From Candidatus Pelagibacter sp. (GTDB lineage Bacteria > Pseudomonadota > Alphaproteobacteria > Pelagibacterales > Pelagibacteraceae), in assembly GCA_028103285.1 (NCBI GenBank), contig JAOHNF010000016.1, positions 1 to 12,145 on the forward strand: 12,145 bases of DNA, written 5' to 3'. The notes beneath the pieces are model-generated. The model was not told the DNA's origin and did no database searches. It saw only the letters and a list, made by a program, of their open reading frames with translations. Position numbers and translations under genes: made by a program. This document shows positions 6,353 through 12,145 of this stretch, in pieces (the stretch's first letter is position 1; each line of letters starts with the position of its first letter).

Positions 6353-7690
6353 ATGTTTAAAAAAGTCTTAATAGCTAATAGAGGTGAAATAGCTGTTAGA
6401 GTTATACGTGCTTGCAAAGAATGGGGTATTAAAACTGTAGCCGTTCATTCTGATGTTGATGCAGATTCCATGCATGTAAGGCTCGCTGATGAAAGTGTTT
6501 GTATAGGCTCACATCAACCTCAAAATAGTTATTTGAATATTTCTTCTATTATGTCAGCTGTAGATCTAACTGGTGCACAAGCTATTCATCCAGGTTACGG
6601 TTTTTTATCTGAGAATGCAAAATTTTCTGAAATAGTTAATAAACATGGAATAAAATTTATAGGTCCAAGCGCAGATTTAATTTCAAAAATGGGAGATAAA
6701 ATTAAGGCAAAGAAAATAGCTAAAAAATATGGTTTACCTATAATTGAAGGATCTGAAGGTGGTGTAAAATCTGTTGATGAAGCAAAATCATTGTGTAAGG
6801 AAATTGGCTACCCTGTACTTATAAAAGCTGCAGGTGGTGGTGGTGGTAAAGGAATGAAAATTGTTAATGAAGAGAATGAATTAGAGAACTTATTTTTAAC
6901 TGCAAAAAGTGAAGCTAAAAAGTTTTTCAATAACGATGAATTGTATATAGAAAAATATTTTAAAAATCCTAGACATATAGAAGTTCAAATAATGTCAGGT
7001 AAGAATAAAACTGTTCAACTTGGTGAAAGAGACTGTTCAGTTCAAAGAAGGCATCAAAAATTAATTGAAGAAACTCCAAGTCCTGTTTTGACGGAAAAAC
7101 AACGTAAAGATCTATTAGAAAAAACAGTCAAAATGGTAGAGCAACTAAATTATGAAGGTGCTGGAACAGTTGAGTTTATTTATGAGGATGGAAAATTCTA
7201 TTTTCTTGAAATGAATACAAGAGTTCAAGTAGAACATCCTGTAACAGAGGTTCAAACAGGTATTGATATTGTAAAAGAACAATTGTGGATAGCATTCACA
7301 GGTGAAACCGCTCTTAAACAAGAAGATATTATACCTAGAGGACACTCTATCGAATGTAGAATTAATGCTGAAAATCCTGCCTTGGATTTTCAACCTAGCC
7401 CAGGCACAATAACTGTTTGTCATCAACCGTCTGGCTTTAGAACGAGAGTTGATGGCTCTATATTTCAGGGCTGTAAAATTACTCCTTATTACGATAGTTT
7501 AATTGCAAAAGTAATTTGTAAAGGCAGAAACAGAACTGAGGCTATTCAAAGAACCTTAAGGTCATTGGATGAATTCGTGCTTGAAGGAATTACCACTACA
7601 ATCGATTTACATAAAAAGATATTGAATCACAAAAAATTTATTAACTCCGACTTTGATACAAACTGGCTTTCAAAAGAGAAATTTTACTAG
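6353..7690 (+). CDS. accC: Biotin carboxylase subunit of acetyl-CoA carboxylase
   Basis: AccC uses ATP and bicarbonate to carboxylate the biotin on AccB. The 445 residues are close to the usual 449. The N-terminal domain begins FKKVLIANRGEIAVR. The ATP-grasp part has the glycine-rich loop GGGGGKGM (161-168), RDCSVQRRHQK, and the metal and catalytic segment FLEMNTRVQVEHPVTE. The C-terminal part includes GHSIECRINAE. All expected active-site motifs are present. No Shine-Dalgarno is evident in the 6-base gap after accB. The stop codon overlaps the stop of the convergent DUF2155 gene by 4 bases (CTAG). In many alphaproteobacteria, as I recall, an aat gene follows accC; it is not here. The carboxyltransferase genes accA and accD are also not in the window. 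Confidence 0.98.
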   Translation: MFKKVLIANRGEIAVRVIRACKEWGIKTVAVHSDVDADSMHVRLADESVCIGSHQPQNSYLNISSIMSAVDLTGAQAIHPGYGFLSENAKFSEIVNKHGIKFIGPSADLISKMGDKIKAKKIAKKYGLPIIEGSEGGVKSVDEAKSLCKEIGYPVLIKAAGGGGGKGMKIVNEENELENLFLTAKSEAKKFFNNDELYIEKYFKNPRHIEVQIMSGKNKTVQLGERDCSVQRRHQKLIEETPSPVLTEKQRKDLLEKTVKMVEQLNYEGAGTVEFIYEDGKFYFLEMNTRVQVEHPVTEVQTGIDIVKEQLWIAFTGETALKQEDIIPRGHSIECRINAENPALDFQPSPGTITVCHQPSGFRTRVDGSIFQGCKITPYYDSLIAKVICKGRNRTEAIQRTLRSLDEFVLEGITTTIDLHKKILNHKKFINSDFDTNWLSKEKFY

Positions 7691-8193
7691 ACGTTATAAC
7701 ATCTAACTAACTGTAAGTCATAAATTGCATGATCAAAAGGTGTTAGGCTTGGATCTGATGCAAAAGTCCATCCGTTAAATATAAAGACTTTTTCATTTTC
7801 ATTTTTTGTAAGATCTTTAACTTGCATATACGCTACATCATCCACTCTGTTGTTAACCTTAACTTTTATACATTTTAAAATTTTAATTTCTAGAGGACCA
7901 AATTTTTTAATTTTATTTAAACTAATTATTAATTCAGATGATTTAGCCGTTATTTTATCTAATCCTATTAATATAACATGAGAAGATTTTATAGATTCAT
8001 CTAATTTTTTTTTTTCTTTAATATTTTGACCAAATACTGAAATATCATTTTCCTCATTTAATTCTTCAAAGCTAGGTTTAATTTTATCTAAATTAATTAA
8101 AGGCGTGCTTGTAATCTTATCTTCAGCAAAAGAATAATTGTTTATAACAATGAAAATATACAAAAAAAAAATAATTTTACTTCCAAGTTTCAT
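7687..8193 (-). CDS. DUF2155 family exported protein
   Basis: The function of this family is unknown. The 168 residues begin with a typical signal peptide: basic MKLGSK, a hydrophobic stretch (7-19), and a probable cut after SFA (23), so the protein is likely periplasmic. A charged, low-complexity stretch (25-70) precedes the conserved core (72-168). Core marks are VILIGLDKITAK, FGPLEIKILKC, VFIFNGWTFASDPSLTPFDHAIYDLQLVRC. Only two cysteines exist (C108, C165), so one disulfide is possible. The start overlaps the end of the NDUFA12-like gene by 17 bases, which implies co-expression with this complex I subunit. The end overlaps accC by 4 bases. An 11-A run on the coding strand (8015-8005) encodes K61-K63. 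The family call rests on the GLDKITA and GWTFASDPSL motifs. Confidence 0.85.
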   Translation of the reverse strand: MKLGSKIIFFLYIFIVINNYSFAEDKITSTPLINLDKIKPSFEELNEENDISVFGQNIKEKKKLDESIKSSHVILIGLDKITAKSSELIISLNKIKKFGPLEIKILKCIKVKVNNRVDDVAYMQVKDLTKNENEKVFIFNGWTFASDPSLTPFDHAIYDLQLVRCYNV

Positions 8194-8530
8194 ATTTTTT
8201 TTTAATACTATTTTTTTGTATTTTAATTGGCTTATAACTATTTTTAGAACCTGTCTGGTTTTCCAAATGTTTTTTTTGCCAAAGGTATTTTATTTTATCT
8301 TTTTCGTCTGGAATTTTGTCTATTGTATGATGCATCCACAAATACCAATCAGAGGTAATTTTTGTCGCCTCAATATTACTGTAATAAACAACCCATCTTT
8401 CATTTTTCTCACTTTTATAGTACTTATTGCCAGATTCATCTTTTCCGACATAAGTGCCGAAAAATAAAGTTTTAAGAAAAGTGCCAAGTGTTTGCCTGTT
8501 CCACCAGGTAAAAATAATATTTAAATTCAT
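8177..8530 (-). CDS. NDUFA12-like accessory subunit of NADH:ubiquinone oxidoreductase (complex I)
   Basis: Alphaproteobacteria share this subunit with mitochondrial complex I (human NDUFA12, 17.2 kDa), where it lies on the matrix or cytosolic side of the enzyme. The 117 residues from the ATG at 8530 show the family pattern: TWWNRQTLGT near the N-terminus, then YVGKDESGNKYY, RWVVYY and the tryptophan-rich SDWYLWMHHTID (59-71). No signal peptide or membrane segment is seen. An upstream TTG at 8554 in frame would add 8 residues, but the ATG fits the family start better. The C-terminal tail is lysine-rich. The gene heads a two-gene operon with the DUF2155 protein, away from any nuo cluster. Loss of the supernumerary subunits is common in other bacteria, so its retention here supports the alphaproteobacterial assignment. 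Confidence 0.92.
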   Translation of the reverse strand: MNLNIIFTWWNRQTLGTFLKTLFFGTYVGKDESGNKYYKSEKNERWVVYYSNIEATKITSDWYLWMHHTIDKIPDEKDKIKYLWQKKHLENQTGSKNSYKPIKIQKNSIKKKYETWK

Positions 8531-8550
8531 ATTCAATATTTTAAATCCAC

Positions 8551-8579
8551 ACAATTCATAATTGTATTATTATATAATA
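8551..8579. promoter_or_regulatory. Bidirectional promoter with dyad between the NDUFA12-like and NrdJ-like genes
   Basis: In the 101-base gap 8531-8631 a perfect 12-bp palindrome, TATTATATAATA (8568-8579), gives TATAAT on the plus strand at 8573-8578 and on the minus strand at 8574-8569. Just left of it is a 6-bp inverted repeat, ACAATT-CAT-AATTGT (8551-8565), placed where an operator would cover the minus-strand start point. No strong -35 box is visible on either strand (TTAAAC at 8597-8592 for minus). The plus-strand leader would be about 45 bases. The rest of the gap is plain AT-rich sequence. Confidence 0.45.
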
Positions 8580-8631
8580 GACACCAAGATCGTTTAATAT
8601 ATATCTTAATTATTAAAGATTCCATTTATTT

Positions 8632-9453
8632 ATGAAAAAATTCGTTGTTGAAACTTATTATACCTGCACTTTTAAAACAGTTCATACTTTAAATGACTTA
8701 AACGACAATGAGTTATCAAAAATTGATAAGAGGACTGACGGAAGCGTAGAGGTTATTGACGTAAAATTAAATAATAGAAAAACAAAAAAAATTGGAGACA
8801 AAAAAAAAGAAAAAATTAGTACATCTAAATTAGAAAATTCTATTCCTGATAGTATTGCTGATAAACTTACAGGTATTAAAAATGATGAAAAAAATGATAG
8901 TGCTAAAAATATTCAGATTAAAAACCATCCACGATTTAAAATGCCTGATAGAAGAAAAGGTTACATTCAGAAAGCTCAAATAGGTAATCATAAAGTTTAC
9001 CTTCACACCGGTGAATATGATGATGGAAAAATTGGGGAAATTTTTATTGATACAAATAAAGAAGGGGAGTTAGTCAAAGCCATGATGAATAATTTTGCTA
9101 TAGCTATTTCTTTAGGTCTACAATATGGGGTTCCTCTAGAAGAATATGTTGATGCATTTATTGATACTAAATTTGAACCTTCTGGTAATGTAATAGGTAA
9201 TGATAGAATTTTAAGTGCTTCTTCAATTTTAGATTATGTTTTTAGAGAGTTAGCTATTTCATATCTAGGCAAAGAAGAATTGGCACACACACCATCAATA
9301 GCTAGTTCCAAAAATATTGATATTGACAGCGGAGATGATAAATTTCTTAAAATTGTAAAAAATATTACCTCAAAAGGATTTGTAAGAAGCAACTATGAAG
9401 AAAAACTTGTTGATCTCTCTGATGTTAGAATTAATCTAAAAACAAAAAATTAA
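8632..9453 (+). CDS. Orphan protein resembling the C-terminal (TSCPD-type) part of B12-dependent ribonucleotide reductase NrdJ
   Basis: Residues about 104-220 of this 273-residue protein closely recall the C-terminal segment of alphaproteobacterial class II ribonucleotide reductase: [69 protein letters not shown] and [17 protein letters not shown]. The catalytic barrel, the cobalamin site and the final zinc-binding cysteine cluster of NrdJ are absent, so it cannot itself be a reductase. The N-terminal 60 residues (with TYYTCTF) and a charged linker (50-103) are not ones I recognise. The C-terminal 50 residues are also unassigned. Pseudomonas has a split NrdJ whose second part, NrdJb, is comparable in concept; no catalytic partner is in the window. 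It shares a divergent promoter with the NDUFA12-like gene, and its TAA overlaps the aspS stop. It is a conserved-looking intact gene, not debris. Function unknown. Confidence 0.8.
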   Translation: MKKFVVETYYTCTFKTVHTLNDLNDNELSKIDKRTDGSVEVIDVKLNNRKTKKIGDKKKEKISTSKLENSIPDSIADKLTGIKNDEKNDSAKNIQIKNHPRFKMPDRRKGYIQKAQIGNHKVYLHTGEYDDGKIGEIFIDTNKEGELVKAMMNNFAIAISLGLQYGVPLEEYVDAFIDTKFEPSGNVIGNDRILSASSILDYVFRELAISYLGKEELAHTPSIASSKNIDIDSGDDKFLKIVKNITSKGFVRSNYEEKLVDLSDVRINLKTKN

Positions 9454-11237
9454 TTTTTTTTAGTATCTATTTTAATTGCCAATTCTTTTAATTGTTTCAA
9501 GTCAACTTCAGAAGGAGCTTTCATCATTAAATCTTGAGCATTTTGGTTCATAGGAAATAAAGTTACCTCTCTAATATTTTCTTTTTCCGCTAATAACATA
9601 ATAATTCTATCTACACCTGGTGCTATTCCACCATGTGGAGGAGCACCATAGCTTAGCGCATTTATCATGCCACTGAATTTTTCATTAACTGTTTTTTCAC
9701 TATAACCTGCTATAGAAAATAATTTATACATTAGTTCAGGAATATGGTTTCTTATAGCTCCTGATGAAAGTTCAATTCCATTACAAACTATATCATACTG
9801 ATAAGCTTTAATTTCTAATGGCTTGTTTAAATCCAATTTTTTTATATCACCTTGAGGCATTGAAAAAGGATTATGACTAAAAATAACTTTGTTAGAACTT
9901 TCATCAAGTTCATACATTGGATAGTCAACGATCCAACAAAAGGCGAATTTATTTTCATCTATTATTTTTAAATCTTTTGCAATTTTATCTCTCGCGAAAG
10001 AAAGTAATTTTTCTAATTCTTTTTCTTTTCCACATGCTAGAAAGATACTATCACCTACTTTTGCATCACTAATTTTCATAACTTCTTTTAAAGAATTTTC
10101 ACTAAAAAATTTTCCAATAGGCCCTTTGCCAGTAATTTTTTTGTCTTGTTCAATTGTAAAATAGGCTAAACCAGAAGCACCTTGTTCTTTTGCCCATTTA
10201 TCAATATTATCAAAAAAACTTCTTGGCTTATCTTTTGTATTTTTTGTAATTATAGCTCTTACAATAGAACCTGAATTTACTAATTTTTTAAAAATATCAA
10301 ATTTTACATCTTCTCTGGTAAAAATATTTGTTAAATCTTTTATAATCAGTGGATTTCGTAGGTCTGGTTTATCAGTCCCGTATTTTTTCATTGCCTCTTT
10401 ATAGGGAATTCTTGGAAATTTTTCACTTAAGATTTTTTTTGATGAAAATTCTTTAAATAATTTAATCATTAATTTTTCAATTACATTAAAAATATCTTCT
10501 TGTTCTATAAATGACATTTCTATATCTAGTTGATAAAACTCACCTGGGCTTCTGTCCGCTCTAGCATCTTCATCTCTAAAACAGGGCGCTATTTGAAAAT
10601 ATTTATCAAATCCTGATATCATTATTAATTGTTTAAATTGTTGTGGAGCTTGTGGTAATGCATAAAATTTTCCTGGATTTAATCTGCTTGGAACTAAAAA
10701 ATCTCGCGCACCTTCTGGACTAGAGGATGTTAATATTGGAGTTTGATATTCTAAAAAACCTAAATTTATCATTTCAGATCTAATAAAAGAAATTACTTTA
10801 GATCTTAAAATAATATTTTTATGCATCTCATCTCTTCTAAGGTCTAAAAACCTGTATTTTAATCTTATATCTTCAGGATAATCTTGCTCGCCAAAAACTG
10901 GAATTGGTAATTCTTTAGCATTTGATAAAATTTCAACTGACTCAACTGAAATTTCAATCTTACCAGTTTTTAAATCTATATTTTCAGTGCCGGTTTCTCT
11001 TTTTACTACTTTGCCACTTATTTTTAAAACAGACTCTGGTTTTGATTTTTCTAGAATTGGAAAAAACTTATTTTTATTTTCTATTACACATTGAGTGATA
11101 CCATAGTGATCTCTAAGATCTATAAATAACAAATTACCGTGATCGCGTTTTCTATGAAGCCAACCTGATAAATGAACATTATTATTAATTTCATTTTCAG
11201 TTAACTCAGAGCATTTATGCGTTCTATATTTATTCAT
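9450..11237 (-). CDS. aspS: Aspartate--tRNA ligase, probably non-discriminating (Asp/Asn)
   Basis: This class IIb synthetase activates aspartate with ATP and loads tRNA. The 595 residues have the bacterial layout: N-terminal anticodon-binding OB fold (about 1-105), catalytic core (about 125-285 and 425-560) and the bacterial GAD insertion between (about 290-420). Motif 2 is [19 protein letters not shown] (220-238), whose RSPGEFY form is typical of alphaproteobacteria. Motif 3 is GIAPGVDRI (537-545). The anticodon domain has histidine in RDHGN (H33) and glycine in ETGTEN (G83). These match the residues linked in Pseudomonas AspRS to loading both tRNA-Asp and tRNA-Asn; E. coli has leucine and lysine there. 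The start overlaps hdaA as ATGA. The stop shares TTAA with the convergent NrdJ-like gene. Confidence 0.97.
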   Translation of the reverse strand: MNKYRTHKCSELTENEINNNVHLSGWLHRKRDHGNLLFIDLRDHYGITQCVIENKNKFFPILEKSKPESVLKISGKVVKRETGTENIDLKTGKIEISVESVEILSNAKELPIPVFGEQDYPEDIRLKYRFLDLRRDEMHKNIILRSKVISFIRSEMINLGFLEYQTPILTSSSPEGARDFLVPSRLNPGKFYALPQAPQQFKQLIMISGFDKYFQIAPCFRDEDARADRSPGEFYQLDIEMSFIEQEDIFNVIEKLMIKLFKEFSSKKILSEKFPRIPYKEAMKKYGTDKPDLRNPLIIKDLTNIFTREDVKFDIFKKLVNSGSIVRAIITKNTKDKPRSFFDNIDKWAKEQGASGLAYFTIEQDKKITGKGPIGKFFSENSLKEVMKISDAKVGDSIFLACGKEKELEKLLSFARDKIAKDLKIIDENKFAFCWIVDYPMYELDESSNKVIFSHNPFSMPQGDIKKLDLNKPLEIKAYQYDIVCNGIELSSGAIRNHIPELMYKLFSIAGYSEKTVNEKFSGMINALSYGAPPHGGIAPGVDRIIMLLAEKENIREVTLFPMNQNAQDLMMKAPSEVDLKQLKELAIKIDTKKN

Positions 11238-11890
11238 TGATTTAATGCTTTTTTTATTAGATTAATATTTATAGACTTTCCAGAAGATAACGACAATTCA
11301 TCAACATCTTTAAGAAATTTAAACATTTTTTCATATGATCTTTCTACATTCTTTATAATGAATTCCGATATTTTAGGATCAAGTGTGATTTGTTTATCGG
11401 ATAAGGATTTTGATATTATAACTTGAAGTAAATCATCTGTAGGTAAATCTATACCGATAAATAAAAAACTATTAATTCTAGATTTAAGGTCTTTAAGTGT
11501 AAAATTTAATTCTCTAATTGATGAAATACTATTTATAACAATATAATTGTCCATTTGTTTAGATTGGTTTAAAATTGAGTAAAATAATTTTTCATCAATA
11601 TTATTTTGATAATCATCTATTATCAAACAATCTATACTATTAAGATCTTGTATAATTTCACTATCAATATTTTTTGCTGCAATTAATTTTATTTTTTTTA
11701 TTTTTTTTTCTAGAATTTTTGATAAATGTGTTTTTCCTGAGCCTGCAGCACCAAAAATATTTAACCATTTTCCAGGCCATCTTGGCCAACTTTCAATTAA
11801 TTTATAGGCAGGAAAATTATTACTCGAAACATAAAAATCTTGTTCATAATATTTCATTTTAAAAGGAAATTTAAATAGTAATTGTTTCAT
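11234..11890 (-). CDS. hdaA: HdaA-like regulatory inactivator of DnaA
   Basis: Hda proteins are short AAA+ relatives of DnaA that, bound to the sliding clamp, make DnaA hydrolyse its ATP and so prevent re-initiation of replication. The 218 residues begin with a clamp-binding hexapeptide-like motif, [18 protein letters not shown] spacing and the SWPRWPG segment (34-40) match alphaproteobacterial HdaA. Walker A is GAAGSGKT (47-54), Walker B is CLIIDDY (88-94), a sensor I-like stretch is IVINS (117-121), and the box VII arginine lies in LKSRINS. A C-terminal lid follows, and the DnaA domain IV for DNA binding is absent, as expected. The gene overlaps its upstream neighbour by one base (TAATG) and aspS by four, so replication control and tRNA charging share one transcript. 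A diverged DnaA-like ATPase of another role is the alternative. Confidence 0.87.
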   Translation of the reverse strand: MKQLLFKFPFKMKYYEQDFYVSSNNFPAYKLIESWPRWPGKWLNIFGAAGSGKTHLSKILEKKIKKIKLIAAKNIDSEIIQDLNSIDCLIIDDYQNNIDEKLFYSILNQSKQMDNYIVINSISSIRELNFTLKDLKSRINSFLFIGIDLPTDDLLQVIISKSLSDKQITLDPKISEFIIKNVERSYEKMFKFLKDVDELSLSSGKSININLIKKALNQ

Positions 11891-12145
11891 TAAATAATTT
11901 TAATACTCCAATCATCACCTGATAATTTTAAAATAATTTTTTCATTTTTTAGTTGTTCCATTATCTTTTCTAATTTGCCTAAATATTTTATTCTTAAGTA
12001 AACTGAGTTTTTGTTAAATTCCTGAACGTAGATATTTTCAATTAAACTTATTTTTTTAAGTCTAGATCTTAATTCAGCCAAATTATTTTTTTTACTAAAT
12101 TTAAGATTCACATTTAAAAAAGATGGTATTCTTATATCAATTAAG
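11890..12145 (-). CDS. C-terminal part of an unidentified protein, possibly DUF2066 family (cut by window edge)
   Basis: The frame is open from the right edge of the window to a TAA at 11892-11890, so this is the tail of a longer gene and no start is visible; a GTG at 12111 is internal and not needed. About 84 residues are seen, containing LAELRSRLKKISLIENIYVQ, then a strand pattern NSVYLRIKYLG, then LEKIMEQLKNE and a final SGDDWSI. This beta-alpha-beta arrangement with a closing Trp recalls the C-terminus of DUF2066 proteins, which occur just upstream of hda genes in proteobacteria. That resemblance is from memory and weak. The stop overlaps the hdaA ATG by one base, which suggests an operon with hdaA and aspS. 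Confidence 0.5.
   Translation of the reverse strand, partial: LIDIRIPSFLNVNLKFSKKNNLAELRSRLKKISLIENIYVQEFNKNSVYLRIKYLGKLEKIMEQLKNEKIILKLSGDDWSIKII

Noticed and set aside
7145..7426. A 93-residue minus-strand frame within accC.
   Set aside because: accC is complete with all active-site motifs on the plus strand. The antisense frame matches no family and has no start signals.
8138..8467. A 109-residue Phe/Ile-rich frame on the plus strand that looks like a membrane protein.
   Set aside because: It is the antisense shadow of the DUF2155 and NDUFA12-like genes, both of which have clear family motifs. The apparent hydrophobicity comes from reading lysine codons backwards.
12109..12111. GTG at 12111 as the start of a separate 73-residue protein.
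   Set aside because: The frame stays open past it to the window edge with similar composition, so the GTG is more simply an internal valine of a gene that begins outside the window.
1..12145. Transposons, prophage genes, CRISPR arrays, toxin-antitoxin pairs, tRNA or rRNA genes.
   Set aside because: I found no inverted-repeat-bounded element, spaced direct repeats, cloverleaf-like sequence or matching protein motifs. Nearly every base belongs to a housekeeping gene.

Overview
The window is strongly AT-rich, densely packed DNA that looks like a streamlined marine alphaproteobacterium of the SAR11 (Pelagibacter) type. The grounds are the gene families and their order: an AspRS of the alphaproteobacterial '[10 protein letters not shown]' type, HdaA, an NDUFA12-like complex I subunit beside a DUF2155 protein, and aroQ-accB-accC. 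Base composition and Lys/Asn/Ile-rich proteins agree. Only about 285 of 12145 bases lie outside genes. The assignment to SAR11 is inference from gene content, not a database match.

Layout. Minus strand 1-2573: mrcA (PBP1A) followed by the start of prfB (release factor 2), which carries the classic programmed +1 frameshift and runs off the left edge. Plus strand 2718-4478: rne, a short RNase E/G with no cysteine and therefore no CPxC zinc link. Minus strand 4475-5453: thiS-thiG (thiazole synthesis). Plus strand 5487-7690: aroQ-accB-accC (shikimate pathway, then biotin carboxyl carrier protein and biotin carboxylase for malonyl-CoA). Minus strand 7687-8530: NDUFA12-like subunit, then an exported DUF2155 protein. 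Plus strand 8632-9453: an orphan protein resembling only the C-terminal part of B12-dependent ribonucleotide reductase NrdJ. Minus strand 9450-12145: a gene cut by the right edge (perhaps DUF2066), then hdaA and aspS.

The genes are housekeeping: cell wall synthesis, translation, RNA decay, cofactor and lipid precursors, respiration and replication control. I see no mobile element, phage gene, CRISPR array, tRNA, rRNA or defence system. Points of interest are the zinc-link-less RNase E, the orphan NrdJ-like protein, a probably non-discriminating AspRS, and features of extreme compaction. All three convergent gene pairs overlap by exactly 4 bases through complementary stop codons. The Gly-Gly codons of thiS form the Shine-Dalgarno of thiG. 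One 12-bp palindrome supplies TATAAT to both strands of a divergent promoter.
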